Source of the DNA: Linanthus parryae | Taxonomy: Eukaryota > Streptophyta > Magnoliopsida > Ericales > Polemoniaceae | NCBI GenBank assembly: GCA_023055425.1 | Contig: JALGPY010000001.1 | Span: 115,053,057-115,117,056 of the forward strand | DNA length: 64,000 bases | Direction of reading: 5' to 3' | Shown here: positions 1 through 11,668 of the stretch, piece after piece | Layout: each line of letters starts with the position of its first letter | Numbering within the stretch: position 1 is the stretch's first letter | The notes under the pieces: model-generated | Databases searched by the model: none | Told to the model about the DNA's origin: nothing | Seen by the model: only the letters and a program-made list of their open reading frames with translations | Program-made: the position numbers and the translations under genes

Positions 1-602
1 TTGTATAGGAGAGGTTGCTTATCACCTACTTCATCACTTCTGAGAGGATGGTCAAGGCTGACACGATTTGGATTTTGGGTTTACTGGTTATACCCTTATA
101 GGATAGACGTTCACCTTTCGGGTCCATGGAATCTAACTTTTGGTTGGCACACTCTATGGTTGTTTCGTTTTTGCTAAGCCGGTCTATACTTAAGATGATA
201 TCTAGGTTACAAGATCGAAAAGAATCAGATTAGAAGGTAGCTTGACTCGTAAGACTTCTAGGTTGACTTCAAGGTACATGGTATTACAAGATGAATTCTC
301 CACCATGGGCAGAGATGAAGATAGATATTTGGGGGATAGGAGTTGGTAAGTCTGTCTTCTTAGCAAGGTAGATGATATGAAGGAAATAGTCTATTCCAGT
401 CCACATACATGCACCACATAAGTTTTAAAACAGTAAACATTTATTGATCCACCCATCAAATAATCCACATGAAACTTTAAATGATAAAAGGAACAACACA
501 ATCCCAAAAGTAAATATCAAAACACAAAGTAAGCTAAGCGTTCACTCTCGTGATAAAAACAATGCAATAAACGATGACCCTAAGGGTGGGATGGGCATGG
601 AA

Positions 603-1871
603 CTACTCCTCATCGTCAGTGTTGAACATGAACTCGATCTCAGCGGCGTCAATCTCAATCTCTTCCGCTTCATTGACTTCTTCATGCTCAATATCGTCGA
701 TCTCGTCAATCTCGTCCATGTCGGCATCCCAGTCTACAAATTCTTCCTCTCCATCCTCATTTTGGTTTCCACCCTGATCTTGTTCCTCCCCTAGGTCTTC
801 ATCCAAGTCCATATTTGCTTGGTCATCTTCCATTCCCTCGCCATCTTCACCTACTCCTTCCTGGTTCTCGGCGTCCTGCGCCTGTTGCGCTGCCTCGTGT
901 TGTATGGCTTGAGCTGCTAATGCCTCCATACGTCCCCGAATCTCGAGTGGGTTAATCTAAAAGATGTTATACTCACGGTGCTTGTACCTAGACTCATTAG
1001 GTACAACTTCCCCCCACGCATTCCAAACTAGCACATCACGGTACTCGTTCCTCAGGTTTATCCAAGGGTGTACATCTGGCAATCCTCGGAGTATGAAGTG
1101 GCAAATGGTTAGCGGGTGACTATGTCTAGCATCAAGATGGCCCCATGCAATGCAAATAGCTCTCACATATGCGGAGTACTGAGCTATGGTATCCTGCTCG
1201 GGTTGGTACGTCACTAGCTCTGGCCGGTGTATAGCAGCGAGGTCCATAGGGGCGGGGATAGGCTGTCTATTTGCTCCATGTATCTCGGGAATTTGTTCGG
1301 GTACTTCCTCTTCTTCGGGAATCTCTTCCTCTTGTGCTTGTTCCTCTTCCTCCAGCTCCTCCTCTTCCGGATCAGAATCGGGCTCCTCGTCGGACTCTTC
1401 CTCTTCAGGATCGGAATCGGGTTCATCGGCAGACTCTTCTCCGTCCTTTTCTATTGGTTCTCCTTCGGGCTCCTTCACTTTGTCTAGACGTTTTGCTGCT
1501 TCTTCCAAATCTTGGCGTAGGACTTTTGTGCTAAATATGTAATGGTCCTCTACCTTCCATCCGTCCTCATTGGGAACTAACTTTCCATCTTCGTCTTCAT
1601 GTACCAAATCCTCTTAATCCTCCTTCACCCACAACCATTGTTGGGTATTGGGGAGTCCGTTTAGAAGGCAATGACCTATCATGAGAGGGTGCTGGAAGCG
1701 GTCATCCCCAAGGTTCGAGAAACTCCAGTCATTACACCGGGTCGTTACTCGGATATAGTACTCGGTAAGGGTCCCTTGGCCCTCCCGGTAGGTCATGAGT
1801 AAGGGTGAGTCTTCCGGCTGAAATACAGGCTGGATGTATGAAGGATGAGCAGGGGCACGTGGTTTGGCCAT
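603..1871 (-). pseudogene. Acidic gag-position ORF of the tandem LARD, copy A (two nonsense mutations)
   Basis: Read on the minus strand from the ATG at 1871 this is a roughly 420-residue frame broken by TAA at about 1614 and by a stop at about 957. It sits just downstream of the primer-binding site, where gag belongs. The protein has two homologous blocks, near residues 23-120 and again at nucleotides 1223-960. Both show a TY-x3-Q-x-T-x3-Y start, then HPL-x-I-x-H-x2-L-x-GLP, then a VPNE element and Y-(N)-IF. A Glu/Asp-rich linker separates the blocks and a very acidic tail follows. No zinc knuckle, protease or other known motif is visible. A structural Gag-like protein is inferred from position only; the family is not recognised. 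Confidence 0.6.
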
Positions 1872-2228
1872 CTGAAAGAAGAAAAGAGAAGTCTCAGAAA
1901 TGTTCTAAAACCACGTAATGCACTCATTACTCGACAGAAATAAACTTAAGGAAATTAAAGCAAGTATGTAACATGGATAGCTAACAAATGAACAAGTTGC
2001 ATCAACATAGCAATTTATCCTTTCACAATTAGCTGGGATTTCCGGACAATCATACAACACGCTAGAAATATATTAAACAACGGCTAAGCTAACCCACATC
2101 CCTGGCTTGTTTAGTTTTAATTCCAAGTTTTAGTCATCCTATGTCAATTTTAAATTTTGAAAAGTTTCCAATTACTTTTAATCTTTATTTAATGGAAAAC
2201 GAAAAGTCGCACTAGCGTTGGAACCGTC

Positions 2229-2241
2229 GGCTCTGATACCA
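2229..2241 (-). other. Primer-binding site, tRNA-iMet type, for the LTR at 2244
   Basis: The plus strand reads ggctctgatacca, the exact complement of TGGTATCAGAGCC, the 3' end complement of plant initiator tRNA-Met. It lies two bases outside the LTR and fixes the minus orientation. Confidence 0.85.
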
Positions 2242-2243
2242 TC

Positions 2244-5030
2244 TGAAACAACCCGGATCCTACGGTTCCTGCTAGTTCAACTTAACGATAATTTAAAGAA
2301 TACTTTATTGAAATAAAAGGAGGAAACCTCCAACAAAGTTTTAAAGAAAACAGCGATGACAAAGTTTGAATTCTCAAAATACAAATAAAGCTAACAATTT
2401 AACTAGGTGATTCCTAGCTTGTTATTTGCCTTCAACTACGTGTGCGCGTTCCCCCAGCTAGCTTGACCTGCGGGTTTTGAAATAGCGATAGCCGACCGCA
2501 GAAAATTTTGATTAGTAAAAACTAAGTAAGATATACCACAATATGTAAAACAGAGTTTTGGCTAAAAATAATAACACACGATTTGCTAAATTTCCATTTA
2601 AAATAAGATAATGAATAATTGATAAACTCAGTGGTAGTAACCCAAAGATGGAGAGATTTCGATCATATATAAACAGTAACCAAGATCCAGATTTTAATGT
2701 TCAGTTTGGTTGAGGCATAGCCCACGAGCCCCAACGAGTACGATGTGGACAGAGAGGTCACGATGGAATAAATAATAATAATGGGGTACATGTTGGAATA
2801 TACCAATTTCTCCCCGGACGTTAATAGATAGCCCTTCACTATCCCGCCCTAACCATTCTAATGAGACCTTAAGTGTCGGCACCCCTATACAGTCGTGACC
2901 TAAACATGCATAGGTAGTATTCATAGATTCCACCATAAATAAGAGGGTAAGATCCCTAGGGAAATCACACATAGGTGTTCCCGGCCATTGGCCTTCACGC
3001 GCATCCTCTGCACATCGTTCACAATTCTATTATCGTATAATTATCATTTCACAAGACTTTCGAGTTTTCACAAGTAACCATACATTTTCGAAGTAGTATT
3101 TGCAAAAGGGATTCAAGACTTGTTAAGTTCTCCAGTATCACGATTCTAGTAGTTCATGAGCGATTTTGAAAGATAACACACGCCAAGAGACATTTTGATA
3201 ATTTAAAGGTATTGAGCATATAACTTACCTGAAAAATAGAGAGATCTTCACACACAAGCAAGCACGTAACTAGTAGTAGGGGTCCTCTACGAATTCGTCT
3301 CCTACGAATTCTGAATCTACAATAATCAAACAGTCCTACATTAACACGAATTCACCACACAACAATTTACAATTAAACGTGTCCTATACGAAATGCAAGT
3401 GCAACCCCCAAGTAATTCCCCCAAACAAATTATAATTTACTAGACATAAATTGCAAGTTAGGGTTTACGTTTAATAAGAGAACAGTGATTTGTAAATATA
3501 AGGACAGAAATTGACGTAATGAGAAACTTAATTTAATACTCCAGATATTATTTACTTCAAGAAGGTACATTTATATAAATAACAGTAGCTATTTTAATAT
3601 AAGGTCTAGATTAACAAAAAGGGGACACAATAAAAGTTAAAACTTAACTATCTTTACTATAAAATTTATATTAATAAAACAATGTTATTAAGTGATAAGA
3701 GTACTAATTTCCGATATATACAAAACATGACTATGTAGTTGTTTTAAGAAAACATAATATATATAAAATACCGATTCAACGTTTATAAGAAAATATATTT
3801 TCAGAAAATGATTGTTAACTTATATTTAATAGTGTATGTTTATATAGAAAAATACTAGTTTATATTATGTTAAAACAATTTAGATTTACACTTTGTTAAA
3901 ATATAAAGAAAACAGATTGTTTTAACTACAAGAACATACCCACAAAGTTTCATATATACAAATGTCACCCCACCAGTTTCACTAATAACACTTTTGGCAC
4001 CCCCTTTTTACACCCACATTCAATTCATCATCTTCCCCAAACACTACTGTTACCAATTCTAGTCAACCCACACCCAAAACACATACAAACCCACTTGAAT
4101 TAGGATTCACCCAACAATTTTTGGAGCAAGATTGAAACAAGGGAGGGTGAATTGGAAATGAACAAGAGGTTATTTGTATTTACCGAGAGGAGGAAGCGAG
4201 TAGATGAAGAGGGCGACGAAGCGATGAAGGCGACGGGAAACGACCCGCCGCTGCTGCTGGTGGGCTTCGGCCCTCTGGTTCGCCGGCGAGGGAGGACGAC
4301 GGCGAAGGGAAGCGGAGGGGGACGGACGGCGTCGGGCACTGGGTTCGGCGGCGTCGCTGGCGCTGGGTCGGCCCGGTTCGGCGGCGTCGTCGGGCGCTGG
4401 GTCTGCCTGGTTCGGCGGCGTCGCCGGTTGGGTCTTCTCCGGGAAGGTAGAGCAGCGAGAGAGAGGGAGCGTGAGAGAGACTGAGAGAGAGAGAGAGGAG
4501 AGCTGGGTTTGATACCCGATCGGAAATTTCGACGGAGTGATTTCCGGGTTTGATTTCGGAAAGTCGAAAAGCGAAATTGATGACCGGGATTTGGGCTTTC
4601 GATTCATGGCGTGGTTGAGGGTGGAATCGGGACTGAATTCGATCAAGGAGGAGGTCAAAATTTCTATTGCCGTGAGTTTGTGTCGCCGGAAAATCAGGAG
4701 GTGAAATCCTCCTGTAAAAATGGAAATGGAAGAGGATGGTGGAGGGTGGTTATGGTGTGGCAAGAGTACCACACTACGCGGTGGTTCGCTACGCAATAAT
4801 ATTTAAAAAGGTGCACTTTGGACACGTTATAAATGCTACACGACCCGCTACGATTCACCCACTAACTTACACACAACTAACTAAAAAAAACATCTTTAAG
4901 AAAATATTTTTTTGATAACAACAAAATTAAAATAAATAGATAACTAAATAAATAATGATAATCATCTTTAAGAAAATACTTTTTGATGACAATAACAGTA
5001 AACTAGATATCAATAATAATGATAATAATG

Positions 5031-5088
<58 letters not shown>

Positions 5089-5274
5089 TTATAATGATAT
5101 TGTAATTGGAAGAAAGTCTATAAAGAAATATACTTTTTGTAAGAATTAATAAAAATAATGATAATAATGATAATAACCATTTAGTAAGAGAAAAACACTT
5201 TTATAATATCAAATAGTGGCCCGGAATATTCGTTAAACTCCCAAAAATACCCCCGAAAATACCAGGGTATTACA
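2244..5274 (-). mobile_element. LTR 1 of the tandem LARD array
   Basis: The LTR is 3031 bp, starts tgaaacaaccc and ends ggtattaca. It contains a GC-rich block (4190-4440), a CT/GA-rich stretch near 4450-4500 and an AAT microsatellite. It has no plausible gene; open frames across 4100-4800 are low-complexity and belong to the LTR. A short hairpin, ctgcgg at 2468-2473 pairing with ccgcag at 2496-2501, lies about 230 bp from the primer site. The copy from 9465 is closely similar. Confidence 0.85.
5023..5085. repeat. AAT trinucleotide microsatellite in LTR 1
   Basis: An uninterrupted run of aat units close to the U3 end of the LTR. The corresponding run in LTR 2 at 18566-18645 is longer. Confidence 0.9.
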
Positions 5275-5291
5275 TCACATCTCCCTTAAAA
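5275..5291 (-). other. Polypurine tract next to LTR 1
   Basis: The plus strand reads tcacatctcccttaaaa; on the minus strand this is a purine-rich ttttaagggagatg just before the LTR start TGTAATACC. The preceding motif (agcttcggggacgaagct on the minus strand) resembles the segment beside the polypurine tract of the element at 25110-33331. Confidence 0.65.
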
Positions 5292-5640
5292 CAAAGCTTC
5301 GTCCCCGAAGCTTAAAGTAAAACGAATCTTCCAATGCAAGTATACAGTTCTAATGTGTACATATAACGAGACAACGCAGGTAATTAAATGCAGGGCTGTT
5401 AAATTACATCTCCCTTAAAAGGAGTGACGTCCCCGTCACTCGACTCCTATTTGGTCGAAGAGGTGTGGGTAAGGGAGAGATCAATTTCGACAGTCTTGCA
5501 AACAAGGATATGACTCGGGTCAGGAACATGGCTTTGAATTTGGGTCATGAAAGACGTTATGGAGTCTACCCAATACAATGGATATGATGACGTCATCACA
5601 TGTGATAATGTTATCAATGAAGAGGAGAATTTGAAAACTA
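5292..5640. other. Internal spacer with a second polypurine-like motif
   Basis: No gene is seen. At about 5404-5420 the sequence tacatctcccttaaaagg repeats the polypurine context of 5275-5291 and is followed by an analogous inverted motif (gtgacgtccccgtcac). It looks like a relic of a second gypsy 3' end. Confidence 0.45.
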
Positions 5641-7265
5641 AAACAATGCGTTCAAGCCTGGGATAGGATGTGTTTTAATTGCAAAGAAAAACTGGCAAGG
5701 TGATCGCTTATGCTTCTAGGCAACGAAAGTCTTATGAAAAGAATTACCCTGCTCATGATTTGGAGTTGGCAGTCATTGTGTTTGCAATGAATATCAGGAG
5801 ACATTATATAAAAGGTACGAATTGCAAAAATATACATATCACAAGAGCTCTAAGTACATACTAACGCAAAAGGAGTTGAATATGCGACAAGGAAGTTGGC
5901 TAGAGTTAGTGAAGGGCTACAACATTAATATCCAATACCACGAAAGAAAAGCTAATGTAGTAGCGGATGCATGGAGCTGAAAGACGAATCATACGGTAAA
6001 AACAATGTGGGGTTTGCCAATTAAGCTTTGCGAAGAGTTTCGAAAGCTAGGGATCTGAGTTTGCAAGAAGGGAACCACGAGTAACATGCTGTGTAATTTG
6101 AAGATAGTAATGGAAATCTACGTAGATAAAAAGGAAGACAGAAAGAGGGTGCTTTCGAACAAAAGATCGAGGAGAAAATCAACATGGGCGAAGAACTCGA
6201 TTTCAAAGTGGAGAAAGATGGCAGGGTGAAATTCAAGGAAATATGGTGTATATTAATGAAATGTGCGGATGTAAAAGAGAAGATTATGAAGGAAACTCAT
6301 AACACACCATATTCGGTACATCCAGGAAATGGCAAGTTATACAAGGATTTGGAAAAGTACTTCTGGTGGAAAGATATGAAGAAGGAAAATAGCTGATTTT
6401 GTCAAAAGGAACTTTCGGTGATTGACTTGTCAAAAGGTCAGGCTTGAGCACAAGAGACCAGGCGAGATATTGCAATAATTGGAGATTGGAAATGGGACTC
6501 CATCTCAATGGAATTTGTTACAGATTTACCTGTTTTGACGAATGGGTTGATCCAGATCTAAATGGTAGTCGATAGACTGAACAAGGCGCAAGATTCATTT
6601 CTGTGAAGGACACGTGAAACATGGAAAAGATGGAAGACGCATGCATCAAGGATGTGGCAAGACTATACAGAGTACTTGGCTCGATTATTTCAGATAGAGA
6701 TTCAAACTTCATATCACATTTCAGGAAGGAGTTACAAAATAACATGGGTACCGAGCTAAGGTTGAGCAGAACATTTCACCCAGATACAGATTGAAAGACT
6801 AAAAGGACGATTCAGACGGTGGCAGACATGCTAAGAGCTGGCATTTTAAGACTTGGAGGTTCATGGATGGACAAGTTACCACTAATCGAATTTTCTTATA
6901 ACAAGAGCTACCATGATAGCTTAGGGATGGCATTCTATGAAGCAATGCACGAGAGGAAGTGTACGACACTACTGTGTTGGCGCGACAAAAGCGTAACGGT
7001 TATACTTTGACCAAAATTTGATCGAGGACTCGACAAACCAGATTTGGATGGTTCAGCAAGGGATGAAGGCAGTCAAGAGTCTAATGCGGATTTGAAGAAA
7101 AGACCATTTGAGTTCAAAGTTGGCGATAAAGTGTTCCCGAGGGTTACGCTTACAAAGGGGTTTTGTGTTTATCAGAAAGGAAAGTTGAGCGCCAAGTTTA
7201 TCGGATCATATGAATTACTTGATTGTATAGGAGAGGTTGCTTATCACCTACTTCATCACTTCTGA
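5640..7265 (+). pseudogene. Decayed Ty3/gypsy chromovirus-type pol (RNase H and integrase), antisense to the LARD
   Basis: Translated fragments in several plus-strand frames match pol 3' domains in the right order. RNase H: ASRQ-x-x-YEKNYP and HDLELA near 5700-5790, then [12 protein letters not shown] and KANVVADA at 5885-5975. Integrase zinc region: TPYSVHPG and YKDLEKYFWW at 6300-6375. Integrase core: SDRDSNF near 6690 and FHPDTD near 6775, then a WMDKLPLIEFSYN-type segment at 6860-6900. C-terminal part: VGDKVF and GKLS-x-KFIG at 7120-7215. Frameshifts and stops are frequent, so it is an old fossil. Its tail reappears at 1-43, showing it is part of the repeating unit. It is on the opposite strand to the LARD primer site and gag-position ORF. 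Confidence 0.8.
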
Positions 7266-7824
7266 GAGGATGGTCAAGGCTGACACGATTTGGATTTTGG
7301 GTTTACTGGTTATACCCTTATAGGATAGACGTTCACCTTTCGGGTCCATGGAATCTAACTTTTGGTTGGCACACTCTATGGTTGTTTCGTTTTTGCTAAG
7401 CCGGTCTATACTTAAGATGATATCTAGGTTACAAGATCGAAAAGAATCAGATTAGAAGGTAGCTTGACTCGTAAGACTTCTAGGTTGACTTCAAGGTACA
7501 TGGTATTACAAGATGAATTCTCCACCATGGGCAGAGATGAAGATAGATATTTGGGGGATAGGAGTTGGTAAGTCTGTCTTCTTAGCAAGGTAGATGATAT
7601 GAAGGAAATAGTCTATTCCAGTCCACATACATGCACCACATAAGTTTTAAAACAGTAAACATTTATTGATCCACCCATCAAATAATCCACATGAAACTTT
7701 AAATGATAAAAGGAACAACACAATCCCAAAAGTAAATATCAAAACACAAAGTAAGCTAAGCGTTCACTCTCGTGATAAAAACAATGCAATAAACGATGAC
7801 CCTAAGGGTGGGATGGGCATGGAA

Positions 7825-9092
7825 CTACTCCTCATCGTCAGTGTTGAACATGAACTCGATCTCAGCGGCGTCAATCTCAATCTCTTCCGCTTCATTGACT
7901 TCTTCATGCTCAATATCGTCGATCTCGTCAATCTCGTCCATGTCGGCATCCCAGTCTACAAATTCTTCCTCTCCATCCTCATTTTGGTTTCCACCCTGAT
8001 CTTGTTCCTCCCCTAGGTCTTCATCCAAGTCCATATTTGCTTGGTCATCTTCCATTCCCTCGCCATCTTCACCTACTCCTTCCTGGTTCTCGGCGTCCTG
8101 CGCCTGTTGCGCTGCCTCGTGTTGTATGGCTTGAGCTGCTAATGCCTCCATACGTCCCCGAATCTCGAGTGGGTTAATCTCAAAGATGTTATACTCACGG
8201 TGCTTGTACCTAGACTCATTAGGTACAACTTCCCCCCACGCATTCCAAACTAGCAAATCACGGTACTCGTTCCTCAGGTTTATCCAAGGGTGTACATCTG
8301 GCAATCTCGGAGTATGAAGTGGCAAATGGTTAGCGGGTGACTATGTCTAGCATCAAGATGGCCCCATGCAATGTAAATAGCTCTCACATATGCGGAGTAC
8401 TAAGCTATGGTCTCCTGCTCGGGTTGGTACGTCACTAGCTCTGGCCGGTGTATAGCAGCGAGGTCCATAGGGGCGGAGATAGGCTGTCTATTTGCTCCAT
8501 GTATCTCGGGAATTTGTTCGGGTACTTCCTCTTCTTCGGGAATCTCTTCCTCTTGTGCTTGTTCCTCTTCCTCCAGCTCCTCCTCTTCCGGATCATAATC
8601 GGGCTCCTCGTCGGACTCTTCCTCTTCAGGATCGGAATCGGGTTCATCGGCAGACTCTTCTCCGTCCTTTTCTATTGGTTCTCCTTCGGGCTCCTTCACT
8701 TTGTCTAGACGTTTTGCTGCTTCTTCCAAATCTTGGCGTAGGACTTTTGTGCTAAATATGTAATGGTCCTCTACCTTCCATCCGTCCTCATTGGGAACTA
8801 ACTTTCCATCTTCGTCTTCATGTACCAAATCCTCATAATCCTCCTTCACCCACAACCATGGTTGGGTATTGGGGAGTCCGTTTAGAAGGCAATGACCTAT
8901 CATGAGAGGGTGCTGGAAGCGGTCATCCCCAAGGTTCGAGAAACTCCAGTCATTACACCAGGTCGTTACTCGGATATAGTACTCGGTAAGGGTCCCTTGG
9001 CCCTCCCGGTAGGTCATGAGTAAGGGTGAGTCTTCCGGCTGAAATACAGGCTGGATGTATGAAGGATGAGCAGGGGCACGTGGTTTGGCCAT
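7825..9092 (-). pseudogene. Acidic gag-position ORF of the tandem LARD, copy B (nonsense plus frameshift)
   Basis: This is the second copy of the protein described at 603-1871, starting at the ATG 9092. It reads through the position of the first stop of copy A but has its own TAA near 8400-8402 and a one-base deletion near 8305 (cctcgg in copy A, ctcgg here). Beyond that the frame stays open to 7825, ending in a highly acidic tail with EEID/DEID repeats. Different lesions in the two copies show that neither is a copy of an already dead frame. The product is unrecognised; a Gag-like role is inferred from its place next to the primer-binding site. Confidence 0.6.
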
Positions 9093-9449
9093 CTGAAAGA
9101 AGAAAAGAGAAGTCTCAGAAATGTTCTAAAACCACGTAATGCACTCATTACTCGACAGAAATAAACTTAAGGAAATTAAAGCAAGTATGTAACATGGATA
9201 GCTAACAAATGAACAAGTTGCATCAACATAGCAATTTATCCTTTCACAATTAGCAGGGATTTCCGGACAATCATACAACACGTTAGAAATATATTAAACA
9301 ACGGCTAAGCTAACCCACATCCCTGGCTTGTTTAGTTTTAATTCCAAGTTTTAGTCATCCTATGTCAATTTTAAATTTTGAAAAGTTTCCAATTACTTTT
9401 AATCTTTATTTAATGGAAAACGAAAAGTTGCACTAGCGTTGGAACCGTC

Positions 9450-9462
9450 GGCTCTGATACCA
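9450..9462 (-). other. Primer-binding site, tRNA-iMet type, for LTR 2
   Basis: Same ggctctgatacca sequence as at 2229, two bases outside the LTR. Confidence 0.85.
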
Positions 9463-9464
9463 TC

Positions 9465-11668
9465 TGAAACAACCCGGATCCTACGGTTCCTGCTAGTTCA
9501 ACTTAACGATAATTTAAAGAATACTTTATTGAAATAAAAGGAGGAAACCTCCAACAAAGTTTTAAAGAAAACAGCGATGACAAAGTTTGAATTCTCAAAA
9601 TACAAATAAAGCTAACAATTTAACTAGGTGATTCCTAGCTTGTTATTTTCCTTCAACTACGTGTGCGCGTTCCCCCAGCTAGCTTGACCTGCGGGTTTTG
9701 AAATAGCGATAGCCAACCGCAGAAAATTTTGATTAGTAAAAACTAAGTAAGATATACCACAATATGTAAAACAGAGTTTTGGCTAAAAATAATAACACAC
9801 GATTTGCTAAATTTCCATTTAAAATAAGATAATGAATAATTGATAAACTCAGTGGTAGCAACCCAAAGATGGAGAGATTTCGATCATATATAAACAGTAA
9901 CCAAGATCCAGATTTTAATGTTCAGTTTGGTTGAGGCATAGCCCACGAGCCCCAACGAGTACGATGTGGACAGAGAGGTCACGATGGAATAAATAATAAT
10001 AATGGGGTACATGTTGGAATATACCAATTTCTCCTCGGACGTTAATAGATAGCCCTTCACTATCCCGCCCTAACCATTCTAATGAGACCTTAAGTGTCGG
10101 CACCCCTATACAGTCGTGACCTAAACATGCATAGGTAGTACTCATAGATTCCACCATAAATAAGAGGGTAAGATCCCTAGGGAAATCACACATAGGTGTT
10201 CCCGGCCATTGGCCTTCACGCGCATCCTCTGCACATCGTTCACAATTCTATTATCGTATAATTATCATTTCACAAGACTTTCGAGTTTTCACAAGTAACC
10301 ATACATTTTCGAAGTAGTATTTGCAAAAGGGATTCAAGACTTGTTAAGTTCTCCAGTATCACGATTCTAGTAGTTCATGAGCGATTTTGAAAGATAACAC
10401 ACGCCAAGAGACATTTTGATAATTTAAAGGTATTGAGCATATAACTTACCTGAAAAATAGAGAGATCTTCACACACAAGCAAGCACGTAACTAGTAATAG
10501 GGGTCCTCTACGAATTCGTCTCCTACGAATTCTGAATCTACAATAATCAAACAGTCCTACATTAACACGAATTCACCACACAACAATTTACAATTAAACG
10601 TGTCCTATATGAAATGCAAGTGCAACCCCCAAGTAATTCCCCCAAACAAATTATAATTTACTAGACATAAATTGCAAGTTAGGGTTTACGTTTAATAAGA
10701 GAACAGTGATTTGTAAATATAAGGACAGAAATTGACGTAATGAGAAACTTAATTTAATACTCCAGATATTATTTACTTCAAGAAGGTACATTTATATAAA
10801 TAACAGTAGCTATTTTAATATAAGGTCTAGATTAACAAAAAGGGGACACAATAAAAGTTAAAACTTAACTATCTTTATTATAAAATTTATATTAATAAAA
10901 CAATGTTATTAAGTGATAAGAGTACTAATTTCCGATATATACAAAACATGACTATGTAGTTGTTTTAAGAAAACATAATATATATAAAATACCGATTCAA
11001 CGTTTATAAGAAAATATATTTTCAGAAAATGATTGTTAACTTATATTTAATAGTGTATGTTTATATAGAAAAATACTAGTTTATATTATGTTAAAACAAT
11101 TTAGATTTACACTTTGTTAACATATAAAGAAAACAGATTGTTTTAACTACAAGAACATACCCACAAAGTTTCATATATACAAATGTCACCCCACCAGTTT
11201 CACTAATAACACTTTTGGCACCCCCTTTTTACACCCACATTCAATTCATCATCTTCCCCAAACACTACTGTTACCAATTCTACTCAACCCACACCCAAAA
11301 CACATACAAACCCACTTGAATTAGGATTCACCCAACAATTTTTGGAGCAAGATTGAAATAAGGGAGGGTGAATTGGAAATGAACAAGAGGTTATTTGTAT
11401 TTACCGAGAGGAGGAAGCGAGTAGATGAAGACGGCGACGAAGCGATGAAGGCGACGGGAAACGACCCGCCGCTGCTGCTGGTGGGCTTCGGCCCTCTGGT
11501 TCGCCGGCGAGGGAGGACGACGGTGAAGGGAAGCGGAGGGGGACGGACGGCGTCGGGCGCTGGGTTCGGCGGCGTCGCTGGCGCTGGGTCGGCCCGGTTC
11601 GGCGGCGGCGTCGGGCGCTGGGTCTGTCTGGTTCGGCGGCGTCGCCGGTTGGGTCTTCTCCGGGAAGG
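9465..11668 (-). mobile_element. LTR 2 of the tandem LARD array, first part
   Basis: Closely similar to 2244-4446 and broken after gggaagg by the Athila-like element. It continues at 17994. Without the insertion the LTR would be about 3.04 kb, matching LTR 1. No gene is seen. Confidence 0.85.
11664..11668. repeat. Target-site duplication gaagg (left)
   Basis: Matches 17989-17993 on the other side of the element; the empty site is preserved in LTR 1 at about 4442-4446. Confidence 0.9.

Noticed and set aside
1186..1542. Plus-strand Ser-rich open frames
   Set aside because: Shadows of the Glu/Asp-rich minus-strand ORF (GAA/GAG read as TTC/CTC).
4170..4796. Arg/Pro/Ser-rich open frames in the tandem-array LTRs (also 11321-11791)
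   Set aside because: They lie within LTR U3/R GC-rich blocks, differ in length between LTR copies and have no domain motifs.
4955..5149. Poly-Asn (and reverse-strand poly-Leu) open frames over AAT/TTA runs, also at 18463-18709 and 31437-31619
   Set aside because: They are translations of trinucleotide microsatellites inside LTRs, with no start context or homology.
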